A stretch of DNA of 64,000 nucleotides from Bacteroidales bacterium UBA3653 (GTDB lineage: Bacteria; Bacteroidota; Bacteroidia; Bacteroidales; Paludibacteraceae), in the NCBI GenBank assembly GCA_002373505.1, contig DFKE01000007.1, forward strand, positions 35,441-99,440. The letters run 5' to 3'. A model generated the notes under the pieces. That model saw only the letters and a list, made by a program, of their open reading frames with translations. It was not told the DNA's origin and did not search any database. Positions 8,574 through 16,089 of this stretch are shown here, one piece after another; within the stretch, counting starts at the first letter, position 1, and each line of letters begins with the position of its first letter. Position numbers and translations under genes: made by a program.

Positions 8574-10802
8574 ATGCAAAAAATGAGTCTCTTGGTGCTC
8601 TCGTGCCTCGTAGCAGGCATGGCACACGCCGATTTATCGGAAGATTTCAATTCACTTAACTCCGGTTCCTGGTCAGCCGAGACGGAGGTGCAACTGCCTT
8701 CGGGCATATGGACGTTTGGCGGCGACGCACAGCGTAACAGCTCCAACTCTGTGGTCTCTATCAAGTTCAATGCCAGTGGCGCGTATATGATTACGCCGGC
8801 TATCGACAGCCTCGCCTCCGTGGAGTTTAAATACCGCACCGGCGGAAGCAATAAGAAAGTGGAGATAGCGTATCAGGTAGGTTCCGGCAACTGGCAGGCA
8901 GTGGACACTCTTTCTATCTCCTCTTCTTCCAGTTCTTTCTCGTCCTACTCGGCAAAAATAGGTGCGGACTCCGCGCGCAATGTCCGCGTACGTATCAAAG
9001 GTCTTACTAACAATGTCTATATCGACGATGTCGTTCTCAAGAACCCCGTTCAGGGGCAAGGTGGCGGCGGAGGCGGAACGGTCATCCCCGGAGAACCCGA
9101 TCCGGAGTTCACACGCCCTACTTATACCGCTACGCACGCTACCTATTATATCTCGCCCGAAGGCAATGATAATAGCGGCAACGGATCGTTTGAGAACCCG
9201 TGGTACAACCTCGGTAAAGCACTCTCTGTCGCACAGGCAGGAGATGTCATCTTCTGCCGCGGAGGACGGTATCTCATGTCATGGCGCGGCACGGACGGCA
9301 AACTCACGCTGCGCCTCTCCCAGTCCGGCACAGCCAATGCGCCTATCGTCATATCCGCCTACGAGAACGAAGCGCCTGTCTTCGATTTCGAGCAGCAACT
9401 GCTCGATTGCAACCGCGACAAAAACCAAGTGGGCGACCGCGGTATGCTTATTACCGGCGATTATTGGATTCTCTTCGGGCTCCATATGATGCACGCAGCC
9501 GACAACGCAATCAAGCTGGAGGGTTCCCACAACCGCATCGAGCGTTGCGAGTTCTCCTACAACCTCGATACGGGTATCCAACTCGGCTTTGGGCATAAGT
9601 TCTCCGACACCTTCCCCGGCCTCAGCAGCAATGATGGTTCCCATTGTGCCTACAACGATATCGTCGATTGTGACTCCCATCATAACTGCGATTATGACGC
9701 TAACTACGGCTCTGACGCGGATGGTTTTGCCTGCAAGATGCATAATGGTATCGGCAACCGTTTTATCCGTTGCCGCGCTTGGCGTAACTCGGATGACGCT
9801 TGGGATCTCTTTGAGACCGATTATGATGTCATCCTCGCCGAGTGCTGGGCTTGGGAGTCCGGCAATGCGGCAGACCATCTCTGGGTAAAAGAATACTTCG
9901 ACGGCTCCGCTTCTTTCTCCGGAAACGGTAATGGTATCAAACTCGGTGGCAACGGAACGGGTGGTTCCAGCAAAGGTATTCATTACGCTTACCGTTGTAT
10001 CGCTTTCGGATGCAATATCACTTCCTCCGTGAAGGGCTTTGATTGCAACAGCCACCAGGGCGGACACGTCCTCATCAACTGTCTGGCGTTTGACAACTCT
10101 TATGACTTCATGTTCGAATCCGGAGGTTCGGATGCCAAGACGTTCTATTACAATAATGTCTGCTTCGGCAAACAGGAGGCGTGTGTCGGAACAGATGATT
10201 ACAATGCTTTGGGCACCACGCTCTCCAAGGATGCGTGGACCAACCATCTCGTCACCTCTTTCTCCCGTTCGGACTATGTCTCTTTGGAGGAGGCGGATGC
10301 TATCGCTCCGCGTCGCGGAGACGGCTCAATGCCTTCGCGTTTCGCGCGCCTGTTGCCGGGTTCTAATCTCGTGGACGCAGGCTGCAACGTGCCTTCTTCC
10401 GTCACGCCTAACCTCGCTCAACTGGAAGCAGATTTCCCCTTCCTCGTTTCTGCCGTCTATGGCACTGCGCGTGACCTCGGGCCCTATGAACTGGTGCAGG
10501 AAGACAGTACTCCTACGGCTACCCAGCAGATCACTGCGCCGGATAGCAAAGGCGCTATTGCTGTCTTACCGGGCAACAACGCCTCGGAGGCTGTCGTGCG
10601 CTTCTCCGTACCGCGGGATCTCAAACGCGCGGAACTGACGGTCTTTGACCTCGCCGGACGCGTCATCTGCCGTCTGCCGCTCACGGGTTTGACCGAAGGT
10701 ATGGACTATTACCAACCCCTCTCGCTCGGTGCGCTGCGCGGAATGGCTATCGTACGTATCTCTGCGGACGGTTTCGCCCTCTCCGCCAAACTCCTGCACT
10801 GA
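8574..10802 (+). CDS. Secreted PL9-family pectate lyase with T9SS sorting tail
   Basis: The 742-residue protein has a signal peptide (LVLSCLVAGMAHA), a beta-sandwich-like module (about 22-160), a glycine-rich linker (GGGGGGT) and a right-handed beta-helix (about 180-640). The block DADGFACKMHNGIGNRFI with RAWRNSDDAWDLFE matches family 9 pectate lyases; Lys388 is the likely proton-abstracting base and the nearby Asp residues are the likely Ca2+ ligands. The last 75 residues (AELTVFDLAGRVICRL to the C-terminal SAKLLH) look like a type A T9SS sorting domain. It would cleave pectin by beta-elimination outside the cell or at its surface. It is a single-gene unit with its own promoter and terminator. 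Confidence 0.88.
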   Translation: MQKMSLLVLSCLVAGMAHADLSEDFNSLNSGSWSAETEVQLPSGIWTFGGDAQRNSSNSVVSIKFNASGAYMITPAIDSLASVEFKYRTGGSNKKVEIAYQVGSGNWQAVDTLSISSSSSSFSSYSAKIGADSARNVRVRIKGLTNNVYIDDVVLKNPVQGQGGGGGGTVIPGEPDPEFTRPTYTATHATYYISPEGNDNSGNGSFENPWYNLGKALSVAQAGDVIFCRGGRYLMSWRGTDGKLTLRLSQSGTANAPIVISAYENEAPVFDFEQQLLDCNRDKNQVGDRGMLITGDYWILFGLHMMHAADNAIKLEGSHNRIERCEFSYNLDTGIQLGFGHKFSDTFPGLSSNDGSHCAYNDIVDCDSHHNCDYDANYGSDADGFACKMHNGIGNRFIRCRAWRNSDDAWDLFETDYDVILAECWAWESGNAADHLWVKEYFDGSASFSGNGNGIKLGGNGTGGSSKGIHYAYRCIAFGCNITSSVKGFDCNSHQGGHVLINCLAFDNSYDFMFESGGSDAKTFYYNNVCFGKQEACVGTDDYNALGTTLSKDAWTNHLVTSFSRSDYVSLEEADAIAPRRGDGSMPSRFARLLPGSNLVDAGCNVPSSVTPNLAQLEADFPFLVSAVYGTARDLGPYELVQEDSTPTATQQITAPDSKGAIAVLPGNNASEAVVRFSVPRDLKRAELTVFDLAGRVICRLPLTGLTEGMDYYQPLSLGALRGMAIVRISADGFALSAKLLH

Positions 10803-10834
10803 CGGAGGCACTTACTGAATAATAAACAACCATT

Positions 10835-10866
10835 AAAAAAGACGGGCTTCGGTCCGTCTTTTTTGT
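10835..10866 (+). terminator. Intrinsic terminator after the pectate lyase gene
   Basis: AAAAAAGACGG, a short GCTTCGG-type loop and CCGTCTTTTTTT form an A/T-flanked hairpin 32 bases after the stop codon. Confidence 0.9.
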
Positions 10867-10905
10867 GTAGCAATCATCCTGCACATTAAAACCTAAAAAA
10901 ACTCT

Positions 10906-10993
10906 ACCCTCTAAACTCAATCCACTAAACTGTAGCTCGCCCCGCGAGCGTCCTCTAAACACTAAACTCTAAACTCTAATCCTAAACTCTGAC
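10906..10993 (+). repeat. CTAAACTCTAAACACTAA repeat array
   Basis: Irregular repetition of CTAAACTCTAAAC/CTAAACACTAA words interrupted by a G+C-rich palindrome (GCTCGCcccGCGAGC, 10936-10950). A second array of the same words lies at 14484-14543. Both sit directly upstream of the same duplicated promoter block. Confidence 0.8.
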
Positions 10994-11012
10994 CTAAAAA
11001 TCTCCGATTTTT

Positions 11013-11044
11013 TTTGTATATATCAAAAAAAAGTTGTACCTTTG
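11013..11044 (+). promoter_or_regulatory. Promoter, copy 1 of a duplicated promoter block
   Basis: TTTG 11013-11016 and TACCTTTG 11037-11044 are spaced by 20 bases. The surrounding 10994-11045 is almost identical to 14544-14594 (one T of run length and one base differ). Confidence 0.85.
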
Positions 11045-11056
11045 CGGCCGATTTAA

Positions 11057-11088
11057 CTTGTTCCTTTTGGCACATGAAAAGGAACAAG
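11057..11088. repeat. Palindrome copy 1 (CTTGTTCCTTTT / AAAAGGAACAAG)
   Basis: Perfect 12-base arms flank an 8-base loop, located in the 5' leader just after the promoter. It is one of three copies around the wHTH gene. Confidence 0.9.
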
Positions 11089-11104
11089 CCAAATAGAGAA
11101 GGCC

Positions 11105-11563
11105 ATGAAGATATTTATTAAAGAGACCAGAGAGAACAAGAAGTTCGTCCCGGAAGTGGTAGCAGCTTTGCAAAAGGCAGGGCATCAGGTGTTTTTAAGT
11201 AGTGACTATGCCGATGTGAATGAAGGCATAAAGTCCTGTCATGTGCAATTGGATCTTACGGGTGTCGGGATGGTTGACGACAAACAAAGCATAGACCGTC
11301 CTTTTGTCAGAACGGAAGTTGACCTGCGGGTGCGTAAGATGGTTCAGGTTATAGGAAAGTCTTCATTACCTCGTCGTCAGATTGTTGCTGACTTGGGGTT
11401 GAGACAACAAAGCAGAAGAAACTTCATATACAATTATCTTAAGCCGGCCGTGGCACAAGGTTACGTGACCATGTCCTTCCCCGGCTCTCCCAACAAGCCC
11501 GAACAAACATATCGGCTGACAGAAAAAGGTCTGGATTTATACAAAAAAGTAATGGGCGAATGA
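11105..11563 (+). CDS. Small protein with RecG/Fic-type winged-helix C-terminus
   Basis: The 152-residue protein is not recognised in its first 75 residues. The C-terminal half (LPRRQIVADLGL, RRNFIYNYLKPAV, GYVTMSFPGSPNKP, TYRLTEKG) is the winged-helix module found at the end of AlbA/RecG-like regulators and Fic proteins, so it probably binds DNA. It is preceded by one copy and followed by two copies of a palindrome that could be its operator or an RNA structure. Its promoter is a near-duplicate of the one upstream of the AlbA/RecG-like gene at 14633. A role as a small regulator of its own locus is an inference. Confidence 0.6.
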   Translation: MKIFIKETRENKKFVPEVVAALQKAGHQVFLSSDYADVNEGIKSCHVQLDLTGVGMVDDKQSIDRPFVRTEVDLRVRKMVQVIGKSSLPRRQIVADLGLRQQSRRNFIYNYLKPAVAQGYVTMSFPGSPNKPEQTYRLTEKGLDLYKKVMGE

Positions 11564-11582
11564 AATGCATAACCGGATAAGG

Positions 11583-11612
11583 TTGTTCCTTTTGATGCAC
11601 AAAAAGGAACAA
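11583..11612. repeat. Palindrome copy 2
   Basis: TTGTTCCTTTT and AAAAGGAACAA (11-base arms) around an 8-base loop, 20 bases after the wHTH gene stop. Confidence 0.9.
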
Positions 11613-11657
11613 GCTAAGAGATGGATGAGCAAAAAAGATACATGCTTGAGGAGAGAT

Positions 11658-11691
11658 GCTTGTTCCTTTTGGCGCTCAAAAAGGAACAAGC
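11658..11691. repeat. Palindrome copy 3
   Basis: GCTTGTTCCTTTT and AAAAGGAACAAGC (13-base perfect arms) around an 8-base loop. A short open frame running through it (11621-11821) is not believed to be a gene. Confidence 0.9.
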
Positions 11692-11766
11692 TATAGATGA
11701 GTATTACAGACAAGTCGGCGGAGGCTGGCTTTTTTTGTGGCGAAATGTCAAAAATGACAGATTTTC

Positions 11767-11798
11767 CTTGCATATTTCCGAAAAATTTAGTATCTTTG
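11767..11798 (+). promoter_or_regulatory. Promoter for the metallophosphoesterase gene
   Basis: CTTG 11767-11770 and TATCTTTG 11791-11798, 20-base spacer, about 47 bases before the start codon. Confidence 0.75.
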
Positions 11799-11844
11799 CA
11801 CGCAAACAGGAAAAATATTAGAACAAGGACTTTTTTAATCTAGA

Positions 11845-12636
11845 ATGAAACCTTGGGCTTTGACATATCCGGATGCTAAATCGCTCGTTATCTGCGGGGA
11901 TATACACGGTGAATTTGTGCCGCTGGTGTATGAGATGTGTATCCGTTACGGGATGCGCGATACGCTGGTGATTGTTGCAGGAGATTGCGGATTCGGATTC
12001 GAGAAAACGGGTGCTTATGATCAGGTCTTTCGGCGGATAGAGAAGCGTTTGGCGCAGAATAACTGCTGGATAGCGATGGTTCGCGGCAATCATGATGACC
12101 CTGCATATTTCGCGACGGACACCGCCGGACATACAGCGATTGAGCACAAGCGGTGGCGCACGGTGCCGGATTATGCGGTAATCCAATCATGCGGACGAAC
12201 GATACTCTGTATCGGAGGTGCTATCAGCGTGGATAGACAGATTCGCCTACGAGAGATGGCTCGCCATCCGGGTAAGGTCTATTACTGGCCGGACGAAGCC
12301 CCGAAATACGATCCGTCCCTTTTAGATGCGATCTGGGAAGCCGGTCTGAAAATAGACGTTGTTGTGACGCACACCGCTCCTTCGTTCTGCGAATTTCAGA
12401 CAAAAAGCGGACTCTCTTCTTGGGCGCAGCACGACCCGACTTTGCTCGAAGAATGTGATACGGAGCGGCATACCATGGATGCCATCTTGGCGCACCTGAA
12501 GCGGGATGAACATCCGTTAGAGCGTTGGTACTATGGCCATTTTCATAACTCATGGCACAGCGAGGTTGATGGAGTGTGGTACAAGATGCTGGATATTATG
12601 GAACTCCTCGAAGTGCCGCAGATAATAAACGAATAA
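11845..12636 (+). CDS. Calcineurin-like metallophosphoesterase
   Basis: The 263-residue cytosolic protein has the full metallophosphoesterase motif series: GDIHGEF (residues 19-25), VAGDCGFGFE (GDxxG-like), VRGNHDDPAYF (GNHD/E), VVVTHTAPSF and YGHFHNSW (GHxH). It would bind two metal ions and hydrolyse a phosphomonoester or phosphodiester. It stands alone with its own promoter in the accessory zone. Substrate is unknown. Confidence 0.9.
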   Translation: MKPWALTYPDAKSLVICGDIHGEFVPLVYEMCIRYGMRDTLVIVAGDCGFGFEKTGAYDQVFRRIEKRLAQNNCWIAMVRGNHDDPAYFATDTAGHTAIEHKRWRTVPDYAVIQSCGRTILCIGGAISVDRQIRLREMARHPGKVYYWPDEAPKYDPSLLDAIWEAGLKIDVVVTHTAPSFCEFQTKSGLSSWAQHDPTLLEECDTERHTMDAILAHLKRDEHPLERWYYGHFHNSWHSEVDGVWYKMLDIMELLEVPQIINE

Positions 12637-12664
12637 GAGTTCCACCGAGAACACCGACTAACGC

Positions 12665-12689
12665 AACTATTAGAAATTTTCGAATAGTT
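12665..12689 (+). terminator. Hairpin after the phosphoesterase gene, possible terminator
   Basis: AACTATT and AATAGTT close an inner GAAA/TTTC pairing. The T-rich tract (TTTATTTTTAGG) comes 20 bases later, so termination is only possible, not certain. Confidence 0.4.
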
Positions 12690-12742
12690 CCAAGCAGACG
12701 GGTTCAAGTTTATTTTTAGGTGCTATGCTCATTATATTGAAG

Positions 12743-13255
12743 ATGGAACAAATTAAAGAAACATATAAGGAGGTGATTGAGATACCTGTCTATGACGATG
12801 AAGAATATCCAAATCTGGATTTCCTTTCAGAGTATTCGGATACTCACTACAAAACCAAAATGAAATCTTTTAATTACGAAGATATTTTAGCAATTACCAC
12901 TAAAGAAACACCCATAGAAAGCAGGTATCATTGTTCTCGCGGCGGAGCTTTAATTTTTGTAAAAGATAGAGAAACTCCATTCCTTACCGCAGACCTTTAT
13001 TCTGTTAAGAAAATTTACAGAGAACTCAATAAAAATCCGCTTGCATGTTTGTCTGGTTTAAATCAAATTGGTTCGCCCCGGATATATGCGAAAGAAGGTA
13101 CAGTGATTGGCAATGAATACGTTTTGCCGAATGGAGTAAGACTACACCTTACAAATGATGCTGTTCGTAAGCTAAAGTTTGTGCATCATATTTTAACGAA
13201 GGGAACAAAACAAACTTGCTTTTATAAAACAAAAAAAATACATCGTAAAAAATGA
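12743..13255 (+). CDS. Uncharacterised 170-residue protein
   Basis: Not recognised with confidence. The start at 12743 (MEQIKETYKE) is chosen over the ATG at 12725, which only adds hydrophobic residues. It is A+T-richer than the core genes, which suggests horizontal origin. The middle part (GALIFVKDRETPFLTADLYSVKKIYREL, then GTVIGNEYVLPNGVRLHLT) weakly recalls the strand-helix rhythm of LytTR DNA-binding domains, but the key residues are not clear. The tail is strongly basic (KTKKIHRKK), compatible with nucleic acid binding. Confidence 0.5.
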   Translation: MEQIKETYKEVIEIPVYDDEEYPNLDFLSEYSDTHYKTKMKSFNYEDILAITTKETPIESRYHCSRGGALIFVKDRETPFLTADLYSVKKIYRELNKNPLACLSGLNQIGSPRIYAKEGTVIGNEYVLPNGVRLHLTNDAVRKLKFVHHILTKGTKQTCFYKTKKIHRKK

Positions 13256-13270
13256 ACCCTTTTCCCGAAA

Positions 13271-13302
13271 CTTGTCCACCTCACATTTTTGTTGTATCTT
13301 TG
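13271..13302 (+). promoter_or_regulatory. Promoter upstream of the small ORF
   Basis: CTTG 13271-13274 and TATCTTTG 13295-13302 with a 20-base spacer. Confidence 0.65.
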
Positions 13303-13335
13303 CACCGGATTTCAAAATGAGATCTGGTGCTTTTT
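13302..13335 (+). promoter_or_regulatory. Leader hairpin with T-run directly at the transcription start
   Basis: GCACCGGAT and ATCTGGTGC (one G-T pair) form a stem followed by TTTTT. It begins at the promoter's last base, so it would be the first structure of the transcript. It looks like an attenuator upstream of the small ORF. Confidence 0.6.
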
Positions 13336-13378
13336 AATATGCAAGCACCTTATTATTAACTTAAAAATTATAATAATT

Positions 13379-13480
13379 ATGTCCTGGCATTCAGACCGAG
13401 ATCATCAAGATGCTGATTATGACAATCACAGCGACCAATTAAACCCTAACAATGACGAGTATTGGCATTCTCGCAATTAG
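13379..13480 (+). CDS. Small ORF, 33 residues, Asp/His/Asn-rich
   Basis: The frame encodes a highly polar peptide starting MSWHSDRDHQDADYDNHSDQ and ending WHSRN, with about one quarter Asp or His. It is supported as a gene by a promoter and leader hairpin upstream and a good terminator 17 bases downstream, with nothing else between them. The composition suggests metal binding, but no family is recognised. It could alternatively be a short regulatory RNA with a chance ORF. Confidence 0.5.
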   Translation: MSWHSDRDHQDADYDNHSDQLNPNNDEYWHSRN

Positions 13481-13496
13481 AATTTAGTAGTTTGAG

Positions 13497-13541
13497 ACAA
13501 GCCCCCAAAGTTATACATCTGGCTTTAGGGGCTTGTTTTTT
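13497..13541 (+). terminator. Intrinsic terminator after the small ORF
   Basis: ACAAGCCCC-c-AAAG pairs with CTTT-a-GGGGCTTGT and is followed by TTTTTTTA. Confidence 0.88.
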
Positions 13542-13705
13542 ACAGAAAGTATCGAATTTGTAAACATCTTGAAAGCTACTCACCCTAAACCAATAAGTAC
13601 ACACTACTTTCTCCTTTGTCTATCACAAGGGTAGATTAACACAAGCCAAAAGGAGTAAACCGAGACTCAAAAACCGCCCGTCCAAATCGAAAATCTTTGA
13701 TTTTC
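13542..13705. other. Gene-free spacer
   Basis: No convincing frame, RNA or repeat is seen; A+T-rich. Confidence 0.5.
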
Positions 13706-13737
13706 CTTGCATATCTCAGAAAATTATTGTATCTTTG
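13706..13737 (+). promoter_or_regulatory. Promoter for the 13900 gene
   Basis: CTTG 13706-13709 and TATCTTTG 13730-13737, 20-base spacer. The leader is long, about 160 bases. Confidence 0.75.
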
Positions 13738-13742
13738 CAGTC

Positions 13743-13822
13743 GCAAAGGTCAATCAGGGTCCCTTTGCAGCGGATTAAGAGTTAATCCCGACAGTCAACC
13801 GACGGTCAACCGACGGTCAACA
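13743..13822 (+). promoter_or_regulatory. Structured leader with two hairpins and a triple repeat
   Basis: Hairpin GCAAAGG/CCTTTGC (13743-13768) is followed by hairpin GGATTAA/TTAATCC with a GAG loop (13772-13788) and then an imperfect 11-base unit related to CCGACGGTCAA repeated three times (13791-13822). This order is compatible with a cis-regulatory leader; no known riboswitch is recognised. Confidence 0.5.
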
Positions 13823-13899
13823 ATAACGTATATACACCAAATAAGACCCCGAACACTCCTAAACTAACCCCAATTAACCCCCTTTAAAAACATCTCATT

Positions 13900-14262
13900 A
13901 TGTCTAAAATTGAAAACTCAGCAGGAATCGACCTCGTCCATGGTAAATTCAAGAAAAGAGACGCCGGCTATTTCTATGTCCGTAATGGAAAACAGTTCTA
14001 TCGCGACCGCGAGGAGACCTACCAAAAGGACCAGTCTCCCCGCCAGAAATGGAACTCCGCAGCCTTTGCGTATGCTAACCGTGAATTAGCCCGACTCCGT
14101 GCCACACCCGAACTGGAGGCACAGCTTCGTTCGGAATATGAAGCCGCTAACCACCTCGCTTCCAACGGCAAGACCTACTCCACCCTTTGGTCATGGAAAT
14201 TCAATTCTCTCCTCTACGACTACAAGCAATCTCACCCCTTTGACTCGTCTCTTTATTCGTAA
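13900..14262 (+). CDS. Uncharacterised 120-residue protein
   Basis: No family is recognised. The protein is rich in Tyr, Arg, Gln and Asn (GYFYVRNGKQFYRDRE, YQKDQSPRQKWNSAAF) and looks like a compact nucleic-acid- or phage-associated protein. It follows a structured leader of about 160 bases with its own promoter and is closed by a terminator 44 bases downstream, so it is an autonomous unit. No signal peptide or membrane segment is visible. Confidence 0.6.
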   Translation: MSKIENSAGIDLVHGKFKKRDAGYFYVRNGKQFYRDREETYQKDQSPRQKWNSAAFAYANRELARLRATPELEAQLRSEYEAANHLASNGKTYSTLWSWKFNSLLYDYKQSHPFDSSLYS

Positions 14263-14305
14263 AATCCAGTCCGACCCGTCCTGTCTTGTCTGGTCGCGTC
14301 TATGC

Positions 14306-14328
14306 GCCGCACAATGTGCGGCTTTTTT
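14306..14328 (+). terminator. Intrinsic terminator after the 13900 gene
   Basis: GCCGCAC-AAT-GTGCGGC followed by TTTTTT. Confidence 0.93.
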
Positions 14329-14483
14329 GTTTCTGCAGTGTTGTGTGTGTGTGCGACATCCTTCCTCGCCATGTTCGAACGTTTTTTTGCGCGCTGTAGC
14401 TACCTGCTACAAAGTAGTAGGTGGTCGGTCGGACTTCTTTTTTTTCTTTTACTTCTTTTCTTTTATCCCCTTTCTTTTTCCTC

Positions 14484-14543
14484 TAAACACTAAACTCTGA
14501 CCCCTAACCCCTAAACACTAATCACTAATCACAAAACTCTAAA
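14484..14543 (+). repeat. CTAAACACTAAACTCT repeat array, copy 2
   Basis: Same word family as 10906-10993 (CTAAACACTAAACTCTGACCCCTAA and variants). It abuts the second copy of the duplicated promoter. The preceding 14329-14483 is T-rich without a gene. Confidence 0.8.
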
Positions 14544-14561
14544 CTAAAAATCTCCGATTTT

Positions 14562-14593
14562 TTTGTATATATCAAAAAAAAGTTGTAACTTTG
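14562..14593 (+). promoter_or_regulatory. Promoter, copy 2 of a duplicated promoter block
   Basis: TTTG 14562-14565 and TAACTTTG 14586-14593, 20-base spacer, inside the block 14544-14594 that matches 10994-11045. Confidence 0.88.
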
Positions 14594-14632
14594 CACCCGA
14601 ATAGATAACCAGAAAGAAAAAAAACTACTACA

Positions 14633-16021
14633 ATGAATAACGAGAACCAAAATATCGAGTACAAAGAGTCTTGGCGCGATGAGTATGTCAAGTGGCTATG
14701 CGGCTTTGCCAATGCACAAGGCGGCAAACTCTATATCGGCATAAACGACAAAGGCGAAGTGTGCGGTGTGGAGAATGCTCACAAGTTGTCTGAAGATATT
14801 CCTAACAAAGTAGTTTCTTTCTTGGGTATTGTGGCCGATGTGAACGTTCTCCATAAGGATGGAAAGGAGTATATAGAAATCAATGTGGCTCCGAGCGATG
14901 TGCCCATCAGTTATAAGGGCAAGTATTATGTCCGTTCCGGAAGTACTTTGCAAGAGTTGAATGGTGCGGCTTTGCAGAACTTTGTCCTTCGGAAGATGGG
15001 GCGCTCGTGGGATGAGGTTATTAACGACCGTGCCACACTCAAGGATATTGACCGTGAGGCGGTTGATTACTTTATCCGCAAAGGAATAGAAGCCGAGCGT
15101 GTTCCCGAGGACCTCCGCAAAGCGTCAACGGAAGAAGTGTTAACGAGCCTGGGCTTGGTTGACGACAACGGAGGACTGACCAATGCGGCTGTTCTGCTTT
15201 TCGGCAAGAACCCTCAACGCTATTATCCGAGTGCTGTCTTCAAGATTGGCCGTTTTGGTATTGATGAAGCGGATCTGAGGTTTCAAGATGTAATTGAGGG
15301 TAATATCCTGCAAATGGCTGAGCGCGTGATGGATGTGCTCAAAGCCAAATATCTGATTTCTCCGGTTCGTTTCGAAGGAATGCAACGATACGAAAAACTG
15401 GAACTGCCCAAAGAAGCTTTACGAGAGATTCTATATAATGCCATCGCGCATAAGGATTATACAGGGCCGGACATCCAGATGCATGTCTATGACAGCAGTA
15501 TTGAGATTTGGAACGAAGGAGAATTGCCGGAGGGTTATACGCAAGAGACTCTTTTTGCCCGTCACTCATCCAAACCGCGCAATCATAAGATTGCTAATGT
15601 CTTCTTCAAAGCCGGTTTTATCGACACTTGGGGACGAGGTTTCCAGAAGATCCGTGATGGTTTTGAGGCTGACGGAATCCCTATGCCCAAGGTCGAGAAT
15701 TTCTGCGGCGGTGTACGAGTGACTATTGAACGAACTGTATTTATGAAGTTGTCTCATGTCGGTAGTTCTGTCGGTAGTTCTGTCGGTAGTGATGTCACTA
15801 GTTCTGTCACCAGCTTTTCACCAGTTAAACTGACTGAAAGACAACAGGATATGCTTGAATTGATAAGAAAGAATCCATTCATCTCTGCGCAACAAATGTC
15901 GGTAGTTTTGTCGGTAGTTAAGAGAACTATAGAACGAGACCTTGCAGACCTGCAAAAGAAGGGCATTCTAATCCACGAAGGTAACACCAGCGCAGGTCAC
16001 TGGGAGATAATTGAAAAATAG
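14633..16021 (+). CDS. AlbA_2 / RecG-like ATPase-domain transcriptional regulator
   Basis: The 462-residue protein has an N-terminal AlbA_2 (Schlafen-like) nucleic-acid-binding domain (ENQNIEYKESW, NAQGGKLYIGINDKGEVCG). A HATPase_c_4-type domain follows (ILYNAIAHKDYTG, SSIEIWNEGELP, DTWGRGFQKI), then a winged helix at about 405-455. Between the last two is a low-complexity stretch VGSSVGSSVGSDVTSSVTS (DNA 15757-15813) from a GTCGGTAGTTCT repeat. Such proteins often neighbour restriction systems and are thought to regulate them or act in defence; here it lies 68 bases upstream of hsdR. The exact role is an inference. Confidence 0.85.
   Translation: MNNENQNIEYKESWRDEYVKWLCGFANAQGGKLYIGINDKGEVCGVENAHKLSEDIPNKVVSFLGIVADVNVLHKDGKEYIEINVAPSDVPISYKGKYYVRSGSTLQELNGAALQNFVLRKMGRSWDEVINDRATLKDIDREAVDYFIRKGIEAERVPEDLRKASTEEVLTSLGLVDDNGGLTNAAVLLFGKNPQRYYPSAVFKIGRFGIDEADLRFQDVIEGNILQMAERVMDVLKAKYLISPVRFEGMQRYEKLELPKEALREILYNAIAHKDYTGPDIQMHVYDSSIEIWNEGELPEGYTQETLFARHSSKPRNHKIANVFFKAGFIDTWGRGFQKIRDGFEADGIPMPKVENFCGGVRVTIERTVFMKLSHVGSSVGSSVGSDVTSSVTSFSPVKLTERQQDMLELIRKNPFISAQQMSVVLSVVKRTIERDLADLQKKGILIHEGNTSAGHWEIIEK
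15757..15813 (+). repeat. In-frame GTCGGTAGTTCT tandem repeat
   Basis: A 12-base unit repeated about four times encodes the Ser/Val/Gly linker of the AlbA/RecG-like protein. The word recurs twice at 15898-15920 in the same gene. Confidence 0.85.
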
Positions 16022-16089
16022 CATCGTCTGTCCCCACCGACCGATGAGCGGGACACAAAAAACACCATCAGAAATAAAAGAACTGAGAT

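Noticed and set aside
10906..10993. Possible CRISPR array
   Set aside because: The repeat words are short, irregular and without unique spacers; no cas genes in the window.
11057..11691. Type III toxin-antitoxin (ToxIN-like) locus
   Set aside because: The palindromes are not a tandem RNA array directly before a toxin gene, and the protein has a winged helix, not a ToxN fold.
11621..11821. 66-codon frame after the wHTH gene
   Set aside because: It runs through a palindrome and the promoter of the next gene.
12743..13255. LytTR regulator
   Set aside because: Only a loose pattern resemblance; conserved DNA-contact residues cannot be identified, so it is left uncharacterised.
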